A stretch of DNA of 64,000 nt from Vanessa cardui (taxonomy: Eukaryota; Arthropoda; Insecta; Lepidoptera; Nymphalidae): contig NC_061146.1 of the NCBI RefSeq assembly GCF_905220365.1, positions 9,489,538-9,553,537 of the forward strand, in the 5' to 3' direction. Under the pieces are notes generated by a model. It made no database searches, was not told the DNA's origin, and was given only the letters and a program-made list of their open reading frames with translations. Shown in pieces: positions 23,711-35,168 of the stretch (position 1 is its first letter; every line of letters begins with the position of its first letter). A program made the translations under genes and the position numbers.

Positions 23711-23947
23711 AAGTAAGGTAACAGCCTATAAATTTTCCACTGCTGGGATAAGGCCTACTCTTCCATTAAGGAGAGGGTTTGGAACATATTCCACCACGCT
23801 GTCCCTATACGGGTTGGTGGAATGCACATGTGGCAGAATTTATACACAAATGAAGCACATACATATATATAGTGGTGCCTGCCTGGGTTTGAACCCGCAA
23901 TCATCGGTTAAGATGCACGCGTTCTAACCACTGGACCATCTCAGCTC
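23711..23947 (-). mobile_element. SINE A copy
   Basis: TTACTTT-type tail (AAGTAAGGTAACAGCC in reverse) to head ACCATCTCAGCTC. About 50 body bases are missing around 23845. Confidence 0.88.
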
Positions 23948-24170
23948 TTGAGTGATTTAGACATAGCTGGACTAAAGAAACCCATCAATATATCATTTAT
24001 ATAACTGTTGTAAAAGTTGAATTAATATTATTTGATTAAATTCAGAAAGACACACTCTAGGTATCGCAATTCGTCACGTCAATATACTCAAACGCGATCT
24101 TTAAGACAGTTTCGACGTAGAAACTATGATAATACTTTCCCAGAGACCCAAGTTCTCGAGAATATATAGG

Positions 24171-24454
24171 TATAGTACGACACAACTTAGATGTAACATC
24201 GGCAAATTCATTAAAACCGATTGCTAGCGATTTATACAACCAATAGAAACAGCTCCCTATCGCGCTATTCGACGCTATAGATTCGACGTGTCCAATTGAC
24301 GAATATTAGGTCATATGATATTACAAGTTATTACGTTTGTGTAAAGATCATATTCACATGAGAAATAAATATTGATAATTTGGGATGGCGTATTTAATTC
24401 GGATGTGATTTTACGAGTTTTGCCGATGCTACATCGAAGTTGTGTCGTACTATA
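24171..24454. mobile_element. MITE family 1, best copy
   Basis: 284 bases. The left end TATAGTACGACACAACTTAG pairs with the right end to TCGTACTATA, with inverted repeats of about 36 bases. It is bounded by TA. Confidence 0.78.
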
Positions 24455-24680
24455 TGAAACTAAGTCGTCTACGAGAAGTTCCTGTCAATAATGTGGACAA
24501 CCGCTTTAAGGGCTCATCGTCGAAGTCGAAGTTTGCTATCATTTGTCACAGTAAATATATCAAAAATATTACTATAAATAGTGAAAATTATAGACAATGC
24601 TTCAGTTACCATTGTAATAGTAAAAATATAATGTGATACATTATGTGGTAGGCAATTTAATACTAATTAAAGATAATAAT

Positions 24681-24927
24681 AGTAACAGCCTGTAAATTTC
24701 CCACTATTGGACTAAGGTATCCTCTCCATTTGAAGAAAAGGTTAGGAGCATTTTCTCCCACGCTGCTCCAATACGGATTGGTGGATTTACGTGATGTTTT
24801 CCTTCACCACAGATCACGAAATGAATTATGAACAAAAATTAATCACATGAAAATTCAAAGCTTGCTGGGTTTGAAGCCGCAATCATCGATTAAGATGCAC
24901 GCTTTGTAACCACTGGGCCATCTCGGT
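24681..24927 (-). mobile_element. SINE A copy
   Basis: TAACAGCCTGTAAATTTCCC to GGCCATCTCGG. The RTE-type LINE inserted eight bases to its right. Confidence 0.88.
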
Positions 24928-25019
24928 GTCATTTAATACGATATCCATCCATCCATCCATCAGCCCATTTCCGTCCACTGCTGGACATAGGCCTCTTCTA
25001 TTGCACACCACTGAGATCG

Positions 25020-26662
25020 TTATTGGGCTACTCGCATCCAGCTCCTGCCAGCCGTCTTGCGTAAGTCGTCACACCACCGTGCCCGAGGACGTCCTACACT
25101 ACGTTTGCCAAGACGCGGTCTCCACTCTAGAACACGTTTACCCCAACGGTTATCGGTTCTGCGACAAATATGGCCAGCCCACTGCCACTTCAGCTTACTA
25201 ATCCGGTGGGCTATGGCGATGACTTTGGTTCTCTGGCGGATCGTCTCATTTCTGATGCGATCCCGCAGAGAAACGTCGAGCATAGCCCTTTCCATAGCAC
25301 GCTGAGCGACTTTAAACTGGTGGACCAACCTTGCCGTGAGTGTCCACGTTTGGGCTCCGTATGTCATGACGGGTAGGACGCACTGGTTGAAGACTTTCGT
25401 CTTAAGGCACTGTGGGATCGACGATGTAAAGATTCGACGTAATTTTCCAAACGCTGCCCAACCCAGCTGAATTCTTCTATTCACCTCGTCCTCAAGGTTG
25501 TTTCTACCAAATCGCAAAGTCTGCCCAAGGTAGATATATTTTTGAACAACTTCGAGGACGGTACCGTGTATCGCAATCGGTTCCGGTAGAACATGTTCAT
25601 TGAGCATGACCCTGGTTTTATCCAAGTTCATCCGTAGGCCGATACGCATAGAAGAATCGGCCAGCTCGTTCAGCATTTGTTGTAGGTCCTGCATCGTTTC
25701 TGCCACGATGACGATGTCTGCGAATCTCAAGTGAGAGATGTATTCGCCATTGACTTTGATGCCACGTCCTTTCCAGTTCAGCGTCTTGGAACATATCCTC
25801 CATTGCATTAGTGAACAATTTAGGGGAAATAACGTCCCCTTGTCTCACTCATCGATGCAATTTTATGGGATTTGTTTGCTGATTCTGTACTCGGACGGAC
25901 ATGGTGGCAGCTTTGTAGAGACAGCTTTGTACATCTCATCACTTGGATGTATCGCCAATCAACTTGGCAACGCTGCAGGGACTCCAGAACAGCCCAGATT
26001 TCAACCGAGTCAAAGGCCTTCTCATAGTCCACGAATGCAAGACACAGGGGCCGATTATACTCTTGAGACTTCTGTATAATCTGACGCACTGTGTGGATGT
26101 GGTCTATGGTGGTATATCCGGTCCAAAATCCGGCCTGTTCCGGGGGTTGGAATTCGTCGAATCTTCGCGTAAGACGGTTCGTGATCACTCTTGAGAACAG
26201 CTTATAGATGTGACTCAATAGGGATATGGGACGATAGTTCTTCAACAGGGTTTTATCTCCCTTTTTGAAGAACAGGACACTCCTACTCCACGCCTCCGTA
26301 GTTCTCCTTTCGAAGAGTACAGAGTTAAAAAGATTTTGGAGTTCCTTAAGTGCCGGATTACCTCCTGCTTTAAATAACTCTATAGTAATACCGTCCTTTC
26401 CAGGGGCTTTTCCATTTTTAAGCTGTCCAAGAGCAATCTCGATTTCGCCAACACTGACTTCATGCAGGTCTTCTAAGAAATGGCTTGTTAATGTAGCTCT
26501 AGAATCCTCATTTTCGGGATCAGGTCGAGATGCATGCGATGCGTATAACCAGCCGTAGAAATCCTCTACTTCCGAAAGAACTGCCGGCTTGGAAGAAACG
26601 ACTTCTCCTTTTGCTGTAGTCACCTTCGTCAGGTGGTTCCTTCCAAGAGATTGTACAAACAC
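25020..26662 (-). pseudogene. RTE ORF, reverse transcriptase part, broken
   Basis: Frame pieces 25820-26662 and 25020-25808 (starting within the Q-G-D-V-I-S-P motif). RT motifs in order: N-G-K-A-P-G-K-D-G-I, N-Y-R-P-I-S-L-L, A-F-V-D-Y-E-K-A-F-D, R-Q-G-D-V-I-S-P-K-L-F, then R-F-A-D-I-V-I-V where the family has F-A-D-D. One GAC codon is missing at about 25717-25722, so the second catalytic Asp is lost. The C-terminal part (W-A-G-H-I-C-R-R, G-R-P-R-A-R-W) is typical of RTE ORFs. A frameshift at about 25810-25850 separates the two pieces. Confidence 0.87.
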
Positions 26663-26696
26663 CTTAGACCCCGATTCTGCTCGATTGCTCTTTTAA

Positions 26697-27882
26697 TCAT
26701 AAGAGTATTGGAGCACCGGAGGTCGTAGCGTACGCGCTTGGTTCTTGGGTGTGGCGCTCTTGGTTTAGTTGCCGCATCTCTGACGAAGTGACAGGTGGAT
26801 TTTCAATTCGTTTCTTCATTAGCCCTAGAGTCTCTTCTGAAAGTTTGGACTTCCTGCCCTTACGCTGCATGCCACAAAATCTTGTACCTTCTTCCCTGAG
26901 AATTCGAACTACATTTTCTAGGGTCTGGTTTACGTCTGTTGTGGTTTTCACGGCAGCGAATCGGTTCTCCAGGTTTGACTGGAACGTTTCAGATCCTGCA
27001 ATGGGTTGGAGCAGCTTTGGTCGGAGCGTGGACTTCATCAGAAGGACGCGCTCGGCCCTAAAATCGATATTCAGAGAGCCTTGGACAAGTCGGTGATCAC
27101 TACCGGTATTGAACCTGTTGATCACTGAAACGTCTCTGAATATATGCCTATTGTCTGTCATGATGAAGTCTATCTCATTTTTGGTCATAGTGTCGGGGCT
27201 TTGCCATGTCCACTTCCTTTGGGGCTGCTTCTTGAAGAACGAGTTCATCAAGAAGAGTCTCTCCAGTTCGAGGAAGTTGACAAGCATTTGCCCATGGGGT
27301 CCTACTACCGATTCGCTGCAATTCTGTACTCCCACTTTGGCGTTAAAGTCCCCCATGACAACGCTGTAGTAAGTTTTTGTGGTAAAGTGAAGGGCACTCG
27401 ATATGTCATCGAACATTTCCTCCACTTCATCGTCCGAGTGTGTCGAGGTCGGTGCTTACGCTTGCACCACCTTGAGGCTATACCTCTCGGTGAGCTTTAT
27501 AATAAGGTACGCTACCCTGTTCCACACACTGGAGATTTCCACAACATTGTCAGCTAGGGACTTATTAACCAGATTGTTGGTCTCCCTCTCGGAAGTACAT
27601 TAGGTGGCAGGATTCGAGGGTTATGGTGTCCTCTCCCTCTCTACAGACTTCACATAAACCTAATATGTGCCACCTAATTTTCCCAAGTTCCTCCTCAAGT
27701 TGCTCTAGATGCGAGTTAAGTCGTAGCGTGCGTCCGTTGTACGTCGCAAGGGTCAGTCGGTTGTGGTGGCCTCCCGCCGTTACCATCGTCGCCACTATGA
27801 CGAGGTATAGCGGGGCTGCCGGGAACTGGGGCCGTGGCTTGCGTGTTCTGTGCATAGAAGGGAATGCCCGTAATCGGGCCAC
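26697..27882 (-). pseudogene. RTE ORF, endonuclease part, broken
   Basis: Two open pieces, 27565-27882 and 26697-27425, plus traces between. Motifs of the exonuclease-endonuclease-phosphatase fold are visible: L-A-T-Y-N-x-R-T-L near the start, V-V-M-G-D-F-N-A-K-V-G, N-E-I-D-F-I and the catalytic G-S-D-H-R-L-V. It would nick target DNA to prime reverse transcription. Lesions: a small deletion near 27575 shifts the frame, and a TAA replaces the Tyr codon expected in the Q-A-Y-A-P-T motif (about 27460). A single-base shift near 26690 separates it from the RT part. Confidence 0.85.
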
Positions 27883-28101
27883 GCTGGGCAGGCGTGTTGG
27901 CGCAGAACGTAGCTTCTCGAACCGGTGACGCTGCTGCCCGCCATCGGCCTGTGGTATTTAGCTACGTTTATTTTTATGGTTATACCGCCATCATTTCGGT
28001 CGCCAGCCTCGTTTGCTAGTCGGCAGGTAGCACCACGGGCAGGTGAGGTTGGCTTGGGGCACTAAGGTGTAGTTTGCGCCCCCTTACATCCCAATACGAT
28101 A

Positions 28102-28320
28102 AGGAATAATTAAAATATTAATTATAAATCAGACAGTGATGCTGCCGACGACGTAAATAGCAACTTATAGTATTATAAATTCATCAAGAAATATTCAATA
28201 TTAAACATCAATTTACCTGTGGTAAATAAAACTTAAGTCAATTTTGAAAAAAAAATTACCAATAGGTCACAAACCGTCACCCCGATTTCATCACTCCTAG
28301 GCTTAATTTAAAATAATACC
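28102..28320. other. Spacer right of the RTE element
   Basis: No feature found. Confidence 0.4.
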
Positions 28321-28812
28321 ATGTATTCTTTCTCGGATAATATAATATGGCTATTTCCACTTCGAGATATCTTTTACCCCATTTCAATTAAGAATTTTCC
28401 GAGAGATTGTTTAGTTAATGATCATTTCGTTTCATCTGCACTACCTAAATGTCCGAAAATCCAAAACAGCTCGATTTCTAAGGCATTTCCTGCCTCGCAC
28501 AACCACTCTGTAGAACCTTCGTTGGCCTTCGTCGTTGGTTTCCGAAACGATATGACTTTGGATCCTTCAGAAAAGAGCATAGCCATTTTTTAAAGGCCTG
28601 TGACGTACCTTAAAGCCCTCCAACGCTGCATGATAAGCGGTGGTAGTCACTTTTCATTAATTTTCGACTTGACAACCGTTAAGAAATGAGCGTACACCTT
28701 CCTTAAAGGTCAACAATGCACCTGCAAGTCCCCTGGTGTTACAGTTGTCCATGGTCGGTCATAATCTCTCTCTACCTGATGAGCCTCACGTTTGCCTTAA
28801 CACATAAAAAAA
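28321..28812 (+). pseudogene. LINE F ORF2 C-terminus and 3' end, decayed
   Basis: A 90-residue frame (28321-28593) ends V-E-P-S-L-A-F-V-V-G-F-R-N-D-M, matching in order the L-W-N-Q-L-S-P-A-V-F-P-N-R-Y-D-M segment seen at 34310-34370, a motif found near the C-terminus of many insect LINE ORF2 proteins. The 3' block follows twice in tandem (about 28580-28680 and 28681-28812), ending GTTTGCCTTAACACATAAAA. Confidence 0.55.
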
Positions 28813-29155
28813 GTAAATCTCTCACTCGAATAACCGAACAAGATAAATCTCTTGAAATTTATATATCATTAAATTTATTATCTCTAAGCGTATAATGAAA
28901 TGTTTGAAGTTAATTTAAAGTACTTACTGCATCAGATATTTCAGAGAAACGTAATGAGCCAACATTACGAAGCCGAGTATAATTTATTTTTAGAGTAAGA
29001 GCTTATTTCGGAAGCGTTTAATTGTCTTAATTAAAGGTAGACTTGATATAAGCTTATTATTTTTGTAACTGCTACGTCGGTCTATTAGCTCGCTTTTAGA
29101 ATTTAAAAAAATATGTCATTTATTAAGGTTTACAATTATTAAATTAGTTCAAAAG

Positions 29156-29460
29156 ATCTGAGAATGCCCAGTGGTTAGAACACGAGCATCTTAACCGATC
29201 ACTTCGGATTCAAACCCAGGCAAGCATCACTATATATGTGCTATTTGTGTTATAGTTCATCTCGTGAGCGGCGGTGAAGAAAAACATCGTGAGGAAACCT
29301 GCATGTGTCTAATTTCATCGAAATTCAAAAACATGTGCATTTCACCAAATCGCATTGGAGCAGCGTGGTGGAATATTCTCCAAACCCTCTCCTTAATGGG
29401 AGAGGAGGCTTTAGCCCAGTAGTGGGAAATTGACAGGTTGTTACTTTAAGTTTTACTTTA
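29156..29460 (+). mobile_element. SINE A copy
   Basis: The A box has lost two bases (GAATGCCCAGTGG). TTACTTT-type tail. Confidence 0.88.
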
Positions 29461-30239
29461 AATTTGGTGTCAGACTTGTGGAGTAAGGTGTTAAACCTTC
29501 TGATTGTAATGAAGAAAAATAAAAAAAACTTAATACGCGTCTTGGAACGCGCGACAGAATTAATAAATTGAAACTAATCTAAATTAAACTTAATATTGAA
29601 TTTTTCAAACTTGATCTATAGGATATTACTTAAATTTTATAGATACGATAATGTAAAGAGTGTTAATGATACGATAATGTAATGTAAAGGACATATATTA
29701 ATGAAATCTTTCATTGAACTTAAAATACATATATGTTATTCTTAGGTACAATTCTATACACATTCAGTGTTCATTAGAGATTTGTGTATGTACATTATTA
29801 GTATTATTATTGCCTGCCTACCTCTCTATGTGCAAGAGGGAAGCCAGACTAACGCCGTAACGCGTTACGTAACGAAGAGGCTTACCACCAAAAGAAGTTA
29901 TCACTTCAACAAAGTCACTTTCTATGTGAATTTTTTTTATTTTATTTTTATTTTTATTTTATGTTTAAAGGTCTACAAAAATAAAATGTCAATCAAAACA
30001 AAATGATTACATTTTTGGTTATGTAGACACGACATGCTTTAAGTATAAATTATTTATTTATTGTTTTAGTTTTATTGAAACATTTTTTTAAAAACAGTTT
30101 TTAATGAGGCTATAGAACGGTCTTTAAAAATATCGTAATTAGATCGAATTGTGTTATAAGTTGAACGCATACGGTATAAAGGCGAGTGGCTAGGAGTAGA
30201 ACAGACGTTCTTAAGTAGACAAAAGGTTTAGACTAGTCG
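29461..30239. other. Spacer, nothing recognised
   Basis: AT-rich, with TTTTA runs near 29930-29960. The 79-residue open frame at 29767-30006 has no recognisable domain. Confidence 0.45.
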
Positions 30240-30370
30240 GTAATTTTATTTTTATTTTATTTTTATTAGGACAACAGTAGATACAATATCTCATGAAAAT
30301 AAATTACATTTCAAAATTATCAAAGTAAAAGCTCTACTATTTACAGGTAGTCTCAGCATGCATATTATTG
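30240..30370. repeat. Repeat G, copy 2
   Basis: TTTTA runs then GACAACAGTAGATACAATAT and ACAGGTAGTCTCAGCATGCA, as at 9303-9420. Confidence 0.45.
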
Positions 30371-30497
30371 AAAATATAAATTAAACATTATTTAAACTAA
30401 TATTATATAATAGAAAATAAAAACATACGATTAAAATATACCTACGATTAAAATTGAGCAAAAATAAAATTCTTTACTTTTTGATTGAATATATTAA

Positions 30498-31114
30498 ATC
30501 AAATCAAATCGAAATAAACTTTATTTAAGTAGGATTTTACAAGCACATTTGAATCGTCATTATACAATTAAGTGAAGCTACCACCGGTAGTAGATTCGGT
30601 AGTAGATTCGAGTAGGGTAGTCGTTAAGTAGATTTTACCGAGAAGAACTGGCAAGAAACACAGTAGTTACTCTTTTTTAACATTTTAAAAATACAAAGTC
30701 ATGTTAATTAAATACAATTATTTAAATTAATATATCCTGCTTGGAAGTCAACAGGTATTAACTCCACGCTTTTTTATCATCTATAAAATCTTGTATGGAG
30801 AGCGACTATCATGACATATGTCTAAATCATTTACATTCATACTGATACGTGATGTATAACAACGATAATCTCGATGTAATGGAATTCCTATCTAGTTGCA
30901 TTTTTCAAAATCTGGTATAAAAGAAATGGCTCATCCTACGAGAATTAATGTGAGGGATGTTTAAATAGAATTTTGATAAAAGTTTCGGACATTCAACATT
31001 ATTGTTAAATAAATTAAATAAAAATTTCATTGACAATATTTTTCGTCTAATCTCCAGACTTTGTATATTAAATAGATTACATCTTTCGTAATGTGATGTA
31101 GTGAATTGATTCAT
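30498..31114 (-). mobile_element. 5'-truncated LINE D with ORF2 tail
   Basis: The 3' non-coding block (30498-30760) is followed on the minus strand by a 69-codon frame (30905-31114) containing L-E-I-R-R-K and F-L-F-N-L-F-N-N-N-V-E-C-P-K-L-L. This is the pattern L-x-x-R-R...F-L-x-x-L...C-P-x-L-L common near the end of CR1/Jockey-type ORF2. TTCGGTAGTAGA is tandemly repeated near 30590-30610. Confidence 0.65.
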
Positions 31115-31309
31115 AATCGACCTCTTTTCACTTTTTTATTTTTAAATTTTATAATTCGTTTTTTCATGTCGCACTGTCACTTGTCCCCTCGTTATTGTTT
31201 AGAGATTTACCGTAAAAAGTTTTTAGTTTGGCCGCGGGTGGGCGGGAACATTGTATCTTCGAATGAAGCGACTCATATAATATTGATGTAATTAATTGTA
31301 TGTATGTAA

Positions 31310-31600
31310 GAGTCGAGATGGCCCAGTGGTTAGAACGCGTGCATCTTAACCGGTGATTGCGGGTTCAAACCCAGGCAAGCACCGCTGATGCATGTGCTTT
31401 ATTTGTCTTTATAATTAATCTCGTGCTCAGCGGTGAAGGAAAACATCGTGAGGAAACCTGCATGTGACAAATTTCATACAAATTCTGCCACATGTGTATC
31501 CGCATTGGAACAGCGTAGTGGAATAAATTCCAAACCTTCTCCTCAAAAGGAGAGGAGGCTTTTAGCCCAGCAGTGGGAATTTACAGGCTGGTGTTGTTGT
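31310..31600 (+). mobile_element. SINE A, complete with target duplication
   Basis: Flanked by ATGTATGTAA at 31300-31309 and 31601-31610, giving a 291-base insert from GAGTCGAGATGGCC to a short TTG tail. This defines the family ends. It has a small body deletion (GTATCCGCATTGG). Confidence 0.93.
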
Positions 31601-31861
31601 ATGTATGTAATGTCATTGTGTGAGAAATTTTCTATACCAAATTATTAAATAATTTATTGTAATATTGTAAAAAATTGTAGATGAACTTACGAATTGAGAA
31701 TATTAAGCTTGTTACAAGTGAAGACGCTCTCCAGTGAAGCGAAGGGCAATTAATGTCACTCGCGTCAAGTGAGACTCGAATATGCATAACCAACTTAAAT
31801 GTCGCTTTCGAATTAATTAAAGTTTACGACGACTCGACATTTGAAATTAAATGTTTTTATA

Positions 31862-31951
31862 CTAGTTTTTGTACGCGGCTTCGCTCGTCTTTTGACTTTG
31901 ATCCGACCTTCTCCGATCCCCTATATGTTTCTGATACCTAAAATATAGTTT
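31862..31951 (-). repeat. Lep1-type Helitron fragment
   Basis: ACTAGTTTTTGTACGCGGCT is the reverse of a CTAG-ended Helitron terminus common in moths and butterflies (from general knowledge). Confidence 0.5.
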
Positions 31952-32245
31952 TCCTTGGTGGTAGGGCTTTGTGCAAACCCGTCTGGGTAGGTACCACCCA
32001 CTCATCAGTTATTCTTCCGACAAACAACAGTGCTCAGAATTGTTGTGTTCCGGTCTGAAGGGTGCGTGAGCCAGTGTAACTACAGGTACAAGGAACATAA
32101 GAACTAAGTTCCTAAGGTTTGTGGCGCATTAACGATGTAATGATTAGTTAATATTTCTCACAGCGTCATTGTCTATGGGCGATGATGACCACTTACCATC
32201 AGGTAGCCCATACACTCGTCCGCCGACCTATACCATAATAAAAAC
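31952..32245 (-). mobile_element. Short retroelement M, near complete
   Basis: CTTGGTGGTAGGGCTTTGTG to CCGACCTATACCATAATAAA, the reverse of the full family. Confidence 0.82.
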
Positions 32246-32358
32246 AATGTACTTTAGGAATCATTATTACTATTGAAGTAAAGATCAAGATATCATATGC
32301 TGTATATAATTATATATGCTAATATATATATAATAGCTATACTTAATGTCATTAACTT

Positions 32359-32607
32359 GGTGTTTGAGCTTTGTGTAAACTCATCAGAATAGTTGCCACC
32401 TACTCATCATAGTCAAACCAAGCAACTTTGTATTATTGTAGTTCGAAGGGTGAGTGAGCCAGTGTAACTACAGGCATAAAGGACATAACATTTAAGTTCC
32501 CAATGTTGGTTCCAAGCTTGATGATAGTTATGGTAAGGAATGGTTAATATATAATATATATAATATCAGATAATATAGTATCCTGTTCACCTGCCTATAT
32601 CATAATA
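32359..32607 (-). mobile_element. Short retroelement M, degraded
   Basis: GTTTGAGCTTTGTGTAAAC to ACCTGCCTATATCATAATAA; the middle is decayed. Confidence 0.7.
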
Positions 32608-32864
32608 ATCTCTAAAAGATCATTGAAGCAAAGTTACTTTTGTAAATGCAATCCAGTCGGTTCATTTTTCATGACCACTTAACGAGAACAGTGAAAATTC
32701 AACAGGGTATTATTTCCCGACATTTTCACATATTAAAACAGCGCTAAGTGTATTTTGGCGGAGTTTTTACTGACGTTTCAAAGTCTAAAAACTGTGTCAA
32801 GTACGAAAACGGTACCTGAGCAATGGTTCTGTATAATTTATTTTCAATATTAAAACCAAATATT

Positions 32865-33099
32865 TGACGACCTCCATGGTCGAGTGGTGTGTACACCGGT
32901 TTTCATGAATACGCCACTCTGAAGTCCCGGGTTCGATTCCCGACCGAGTCGATGTAGATTACCATTAGTTTTCTATGTTGTCTTGGGTCTGGGTGTTTGT
33001 GGTACCGTCGTTACTTCTGATTTCCATAACACAAGTGCTTCAGCTACTTACATTGGGATCAGAGTAATGTATGTGATGTTGTCTCATATTTATTTATAA
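32865..33099 (+). mobile_element. SINE B, near intact
   Basis: Intact A and B boxes, full body and ATTTATTTAT tail. Confidence 0.92.
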
Positions 33100-33142
33100 A
33101 ATATTCGTTAAATAACTTCTGTTAAAGAATTAAATGTAAGTT

Positions 33143-33244
33143 AAGTAATAGCCTGTAAATAGCCCACTGCTGAGCTAAGATCTCCTCTCCCTTTGAGAAG
33201 TGTTGGAGATAATTACACCATAGTACTCAAGCGAGTTGGTCGAT
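33143..33244 (-). mobile_element. SINE A, left part (split by SINE B)
   Basis: Tail half of a minus-strand SINE A. The head half resumes at 33471-33637. Confidence 0.8.
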
Positions 33245-33470
33245 GACGACCTCCGTGGTAGAGTAGTGCGTACACCGGTTTTCATAGGTTTTCGTACCCG
33301 GGTTCGATTCCCGGCCGAGTTGATGTAGAAAAAGATCATTAGCTTTCTTGTTGTTTTGTTGGGTGTTTGTGGTACCGTCGTTACTTCTGATTTTCCATAA
33401 CACTCTTCAGCTACTTACATTGGGATCAGAGTAATGTATGTGATGCTGTCAAATATTTAAAAAAAAAAAA
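33245..33470 (+). mobile_element. SINE B nested in SINE A
   Basis: ACGACCTCCGTGGTAGAG to a long A run. Some 15 bases are missing in the head between the boxes. Confidence 0.87.
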
Positions 33471-33637
33471 ACGATACATGTGACCGAATCTCGTTAAAAG
33501 AAGACACATGCAGGTTTCCTTACGTTTTTATTCTCCAGTGTCGAGCACAAAATTAAACACATGTATACAGAGGTGCTTGCCCAAATTTGAACTCACGACC
33601 ATTGCTAAGATCCCGGTGTTCTAAACACTGGACCAAT
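33471..33637 (-). mobile_element. SINE A, right part
   Basis: Contains ACACATGCAGGTTTCCTTAC and CTAAACACTGGACCA. It has more substitutions than most copies. Confidence 0.78.
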
Positions 33638-33870
33638 ATTGTTGTTCAATTTATGTATGTGAGTTATATGTGTTTAGTTCGTAACAAACGACGCGTATTT
33701 TTATCAAAATATCAAAAGTGTTTTTTGACTATTTACTGTTGGCGTTTTGACAAAACGGTGCGTCGTTCGCACTACTGGCCATTTGTATTCCCTTCTGCCG
33801 CTTGACTATAATGTGAGCTCCATCTGCCTTCTGTTATAAAAAATTACTTTATTGAAGTTGTATTTTATAC

Positions 33871-34127
33871 ACGCGCGTATATCTTAAGCGATGAATGCGG
33901 ATTCAAACCCAGGCACCACTGAATGTTCATGCGCTTAATTTATATTTATAATTCATCTCGATCTCGGAGGTAAATGAAAACATCCTGAGGAAACCTTCAT
34001 ATGTCTAATTCCAACGAAATTCTGCCACAGTTGAATTCACCAACCCACATTGGAGCAGAGTGGTGGAATATGCTCCTATCCGTCTCCTCAAAGGGAGAAA
34101 ATTTACAAGCTGTTATTATTATTACTA
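33871..34127 (+). mobile_element. SINE A, headless
   Basis: Starts just before ATCTTAAGCGATG, so the A box is missing. The tail is TTATTATTATTAC. Confidence 0.82.
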
Positions 34128-34261
34128 TTGCAAAGTCATTATATATAAATATTTACAGTTTAAATCTGATATAATATAATATGGAGTGTATAAGACAAAA
34201 TCTAGGTTACTTTAAGATGTACGACCTTTGACATTAACTTTTCTAATCCTTCCATTTTCAA

Positions 34262-34508
34262 CTCACCTGCAAGCGCCCCGGTGTCAAAATGTCCGTGGGA
34301 AGTAGTAGTACCACTTTGTGGAACCAGCTTTCGCCGGCGGTTTTTCCGAACCGATACGACATGGGAGCCTTCAAGAAAAGAGCGTACTCCTTTCTTAAAG
34401 GCCGGCAACGCACCTGCAAGCCCCCTGGGGTTGCAGATGTCCATGGGCGGTGGTAGTCACTTTCCATCACGTGAGCCTCCTGCTCGTTTGCCACCTATCA
34501 CATAAAAA
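34262..34508 (+). mobile_element. LINE F 3' end, tandem
   Basis: The frame T-L-W-N-Q-L (about 34312) runs to F-K-K-R-A-Y-S-F-L-K-G-R-Q-R-T-C, then the non-coding GCCTCCTGCTCGTTTGCCAC end with an A tail. A partial second copy of the CACCTGCAAG...GTCCGTGGG block precedes it at 34264-34302. Probably a Jockey/CR1-group C-terminus. Confidence 0.65.
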
Positions 34509-34610
34509 AAATAGTAAAGTAGTAAGTAGCCTCCTGCTTTTGCCACCAATTCCATACAAAAGTTGTAGAATATAAGAACTAGTCTAACTATTTGTCCAAG
34601 TTTTAATTGG

Positions 34611-34745
34611 AGGTAGGGTTTTGTGTAAGCACACGTGAGGAGGTACCAAATTACTTATTCAGCTGACAAACAGTAATATTGTATAGTTGTTTCAGTTTAA
34701 GGGTTAAGCCAGTGTAATTTTAGGGAAATTGGACATAACGTTTTT
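34611..34745 (-). mobile_element. Short retroelement M fragment
   Basis: GGAGGTAGGGTTTTGTGTAA then AGCCAGTGTAATTTTAGGG; decayed. Confidence 0.6.
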
Positions 34746-35168
34746 CCACATTTTGGTATAACAGTAATAGTTAATGGACAGAATAAGTAAATTTATTAAT
34801 AAGAAATATTTATAAGGCTTATTGAATTTATATCAATACTGATATTATTAATGGGAAAGTCTGCTTGTTACCTATTCTAATTTTAGGCAAATTTTGGAAG
34901 GTTACCTTTTTTTAATTTACTCTTCGAGAAACTTTTCAGAGCTAGAACGTATATTTTTGTGCTTCACCGTACAAACATCCCATAATAAGTTATGATCGTT
35001 TAATCCGCTTTACAAAGGAATCCTAACCGCTTTGTTTAAGCTGGCCAAGTGCCAACGGGACTCGTGTCGTAAGATTAAACGCATTAAATATGACGCGGTA
35101 GTACTCTGGATTAAAATAATACTTTAAATTAGGAAAATTTTTAATTAAATTATAATGAACGTTCATTA
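34746..35168. other. Spacer, nothing recognised
   Basis: No coding frame or repeat noted. Confidence 0.4.

Larger units (their letters stand above)
24944..28092 (-). mobile_element. RTE-type LINE, near full length, inactivated
   Basis: A 3149-bp element flanked by a 9-bp direct repeat AATACGATA (24935-24943 and 28093-28101). On the minus strand it begins GGGATGTAAGGGGGCGC, encodes an apurinic-like endonuclease and a reverse transcriptase, and ends in a GGAT-type microsatellite tail (ATCC repeats on plus, 24944-24961). The single-ORF layout, length and short-repeat tail fit the RTE clade. Several frameshifts, a stop codon and loss of a catalytic Asp show it is dead. Confidence 0.9.

Noticed and set aside
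25738..27928. Plus-strand open frames across the RTE element
   Set aside because: They are antisense shadows of the endonuclease and RT frames; motifs occur only on the minus strand.
31310..31385. tRNA-like A and B boxes at every SINE A and SINE B head
   Set aside because: The boxes recur dozens of times with the same long non-tRNA body and poor cloverleaf potential. They are SINE promoters, not tRNA genes.
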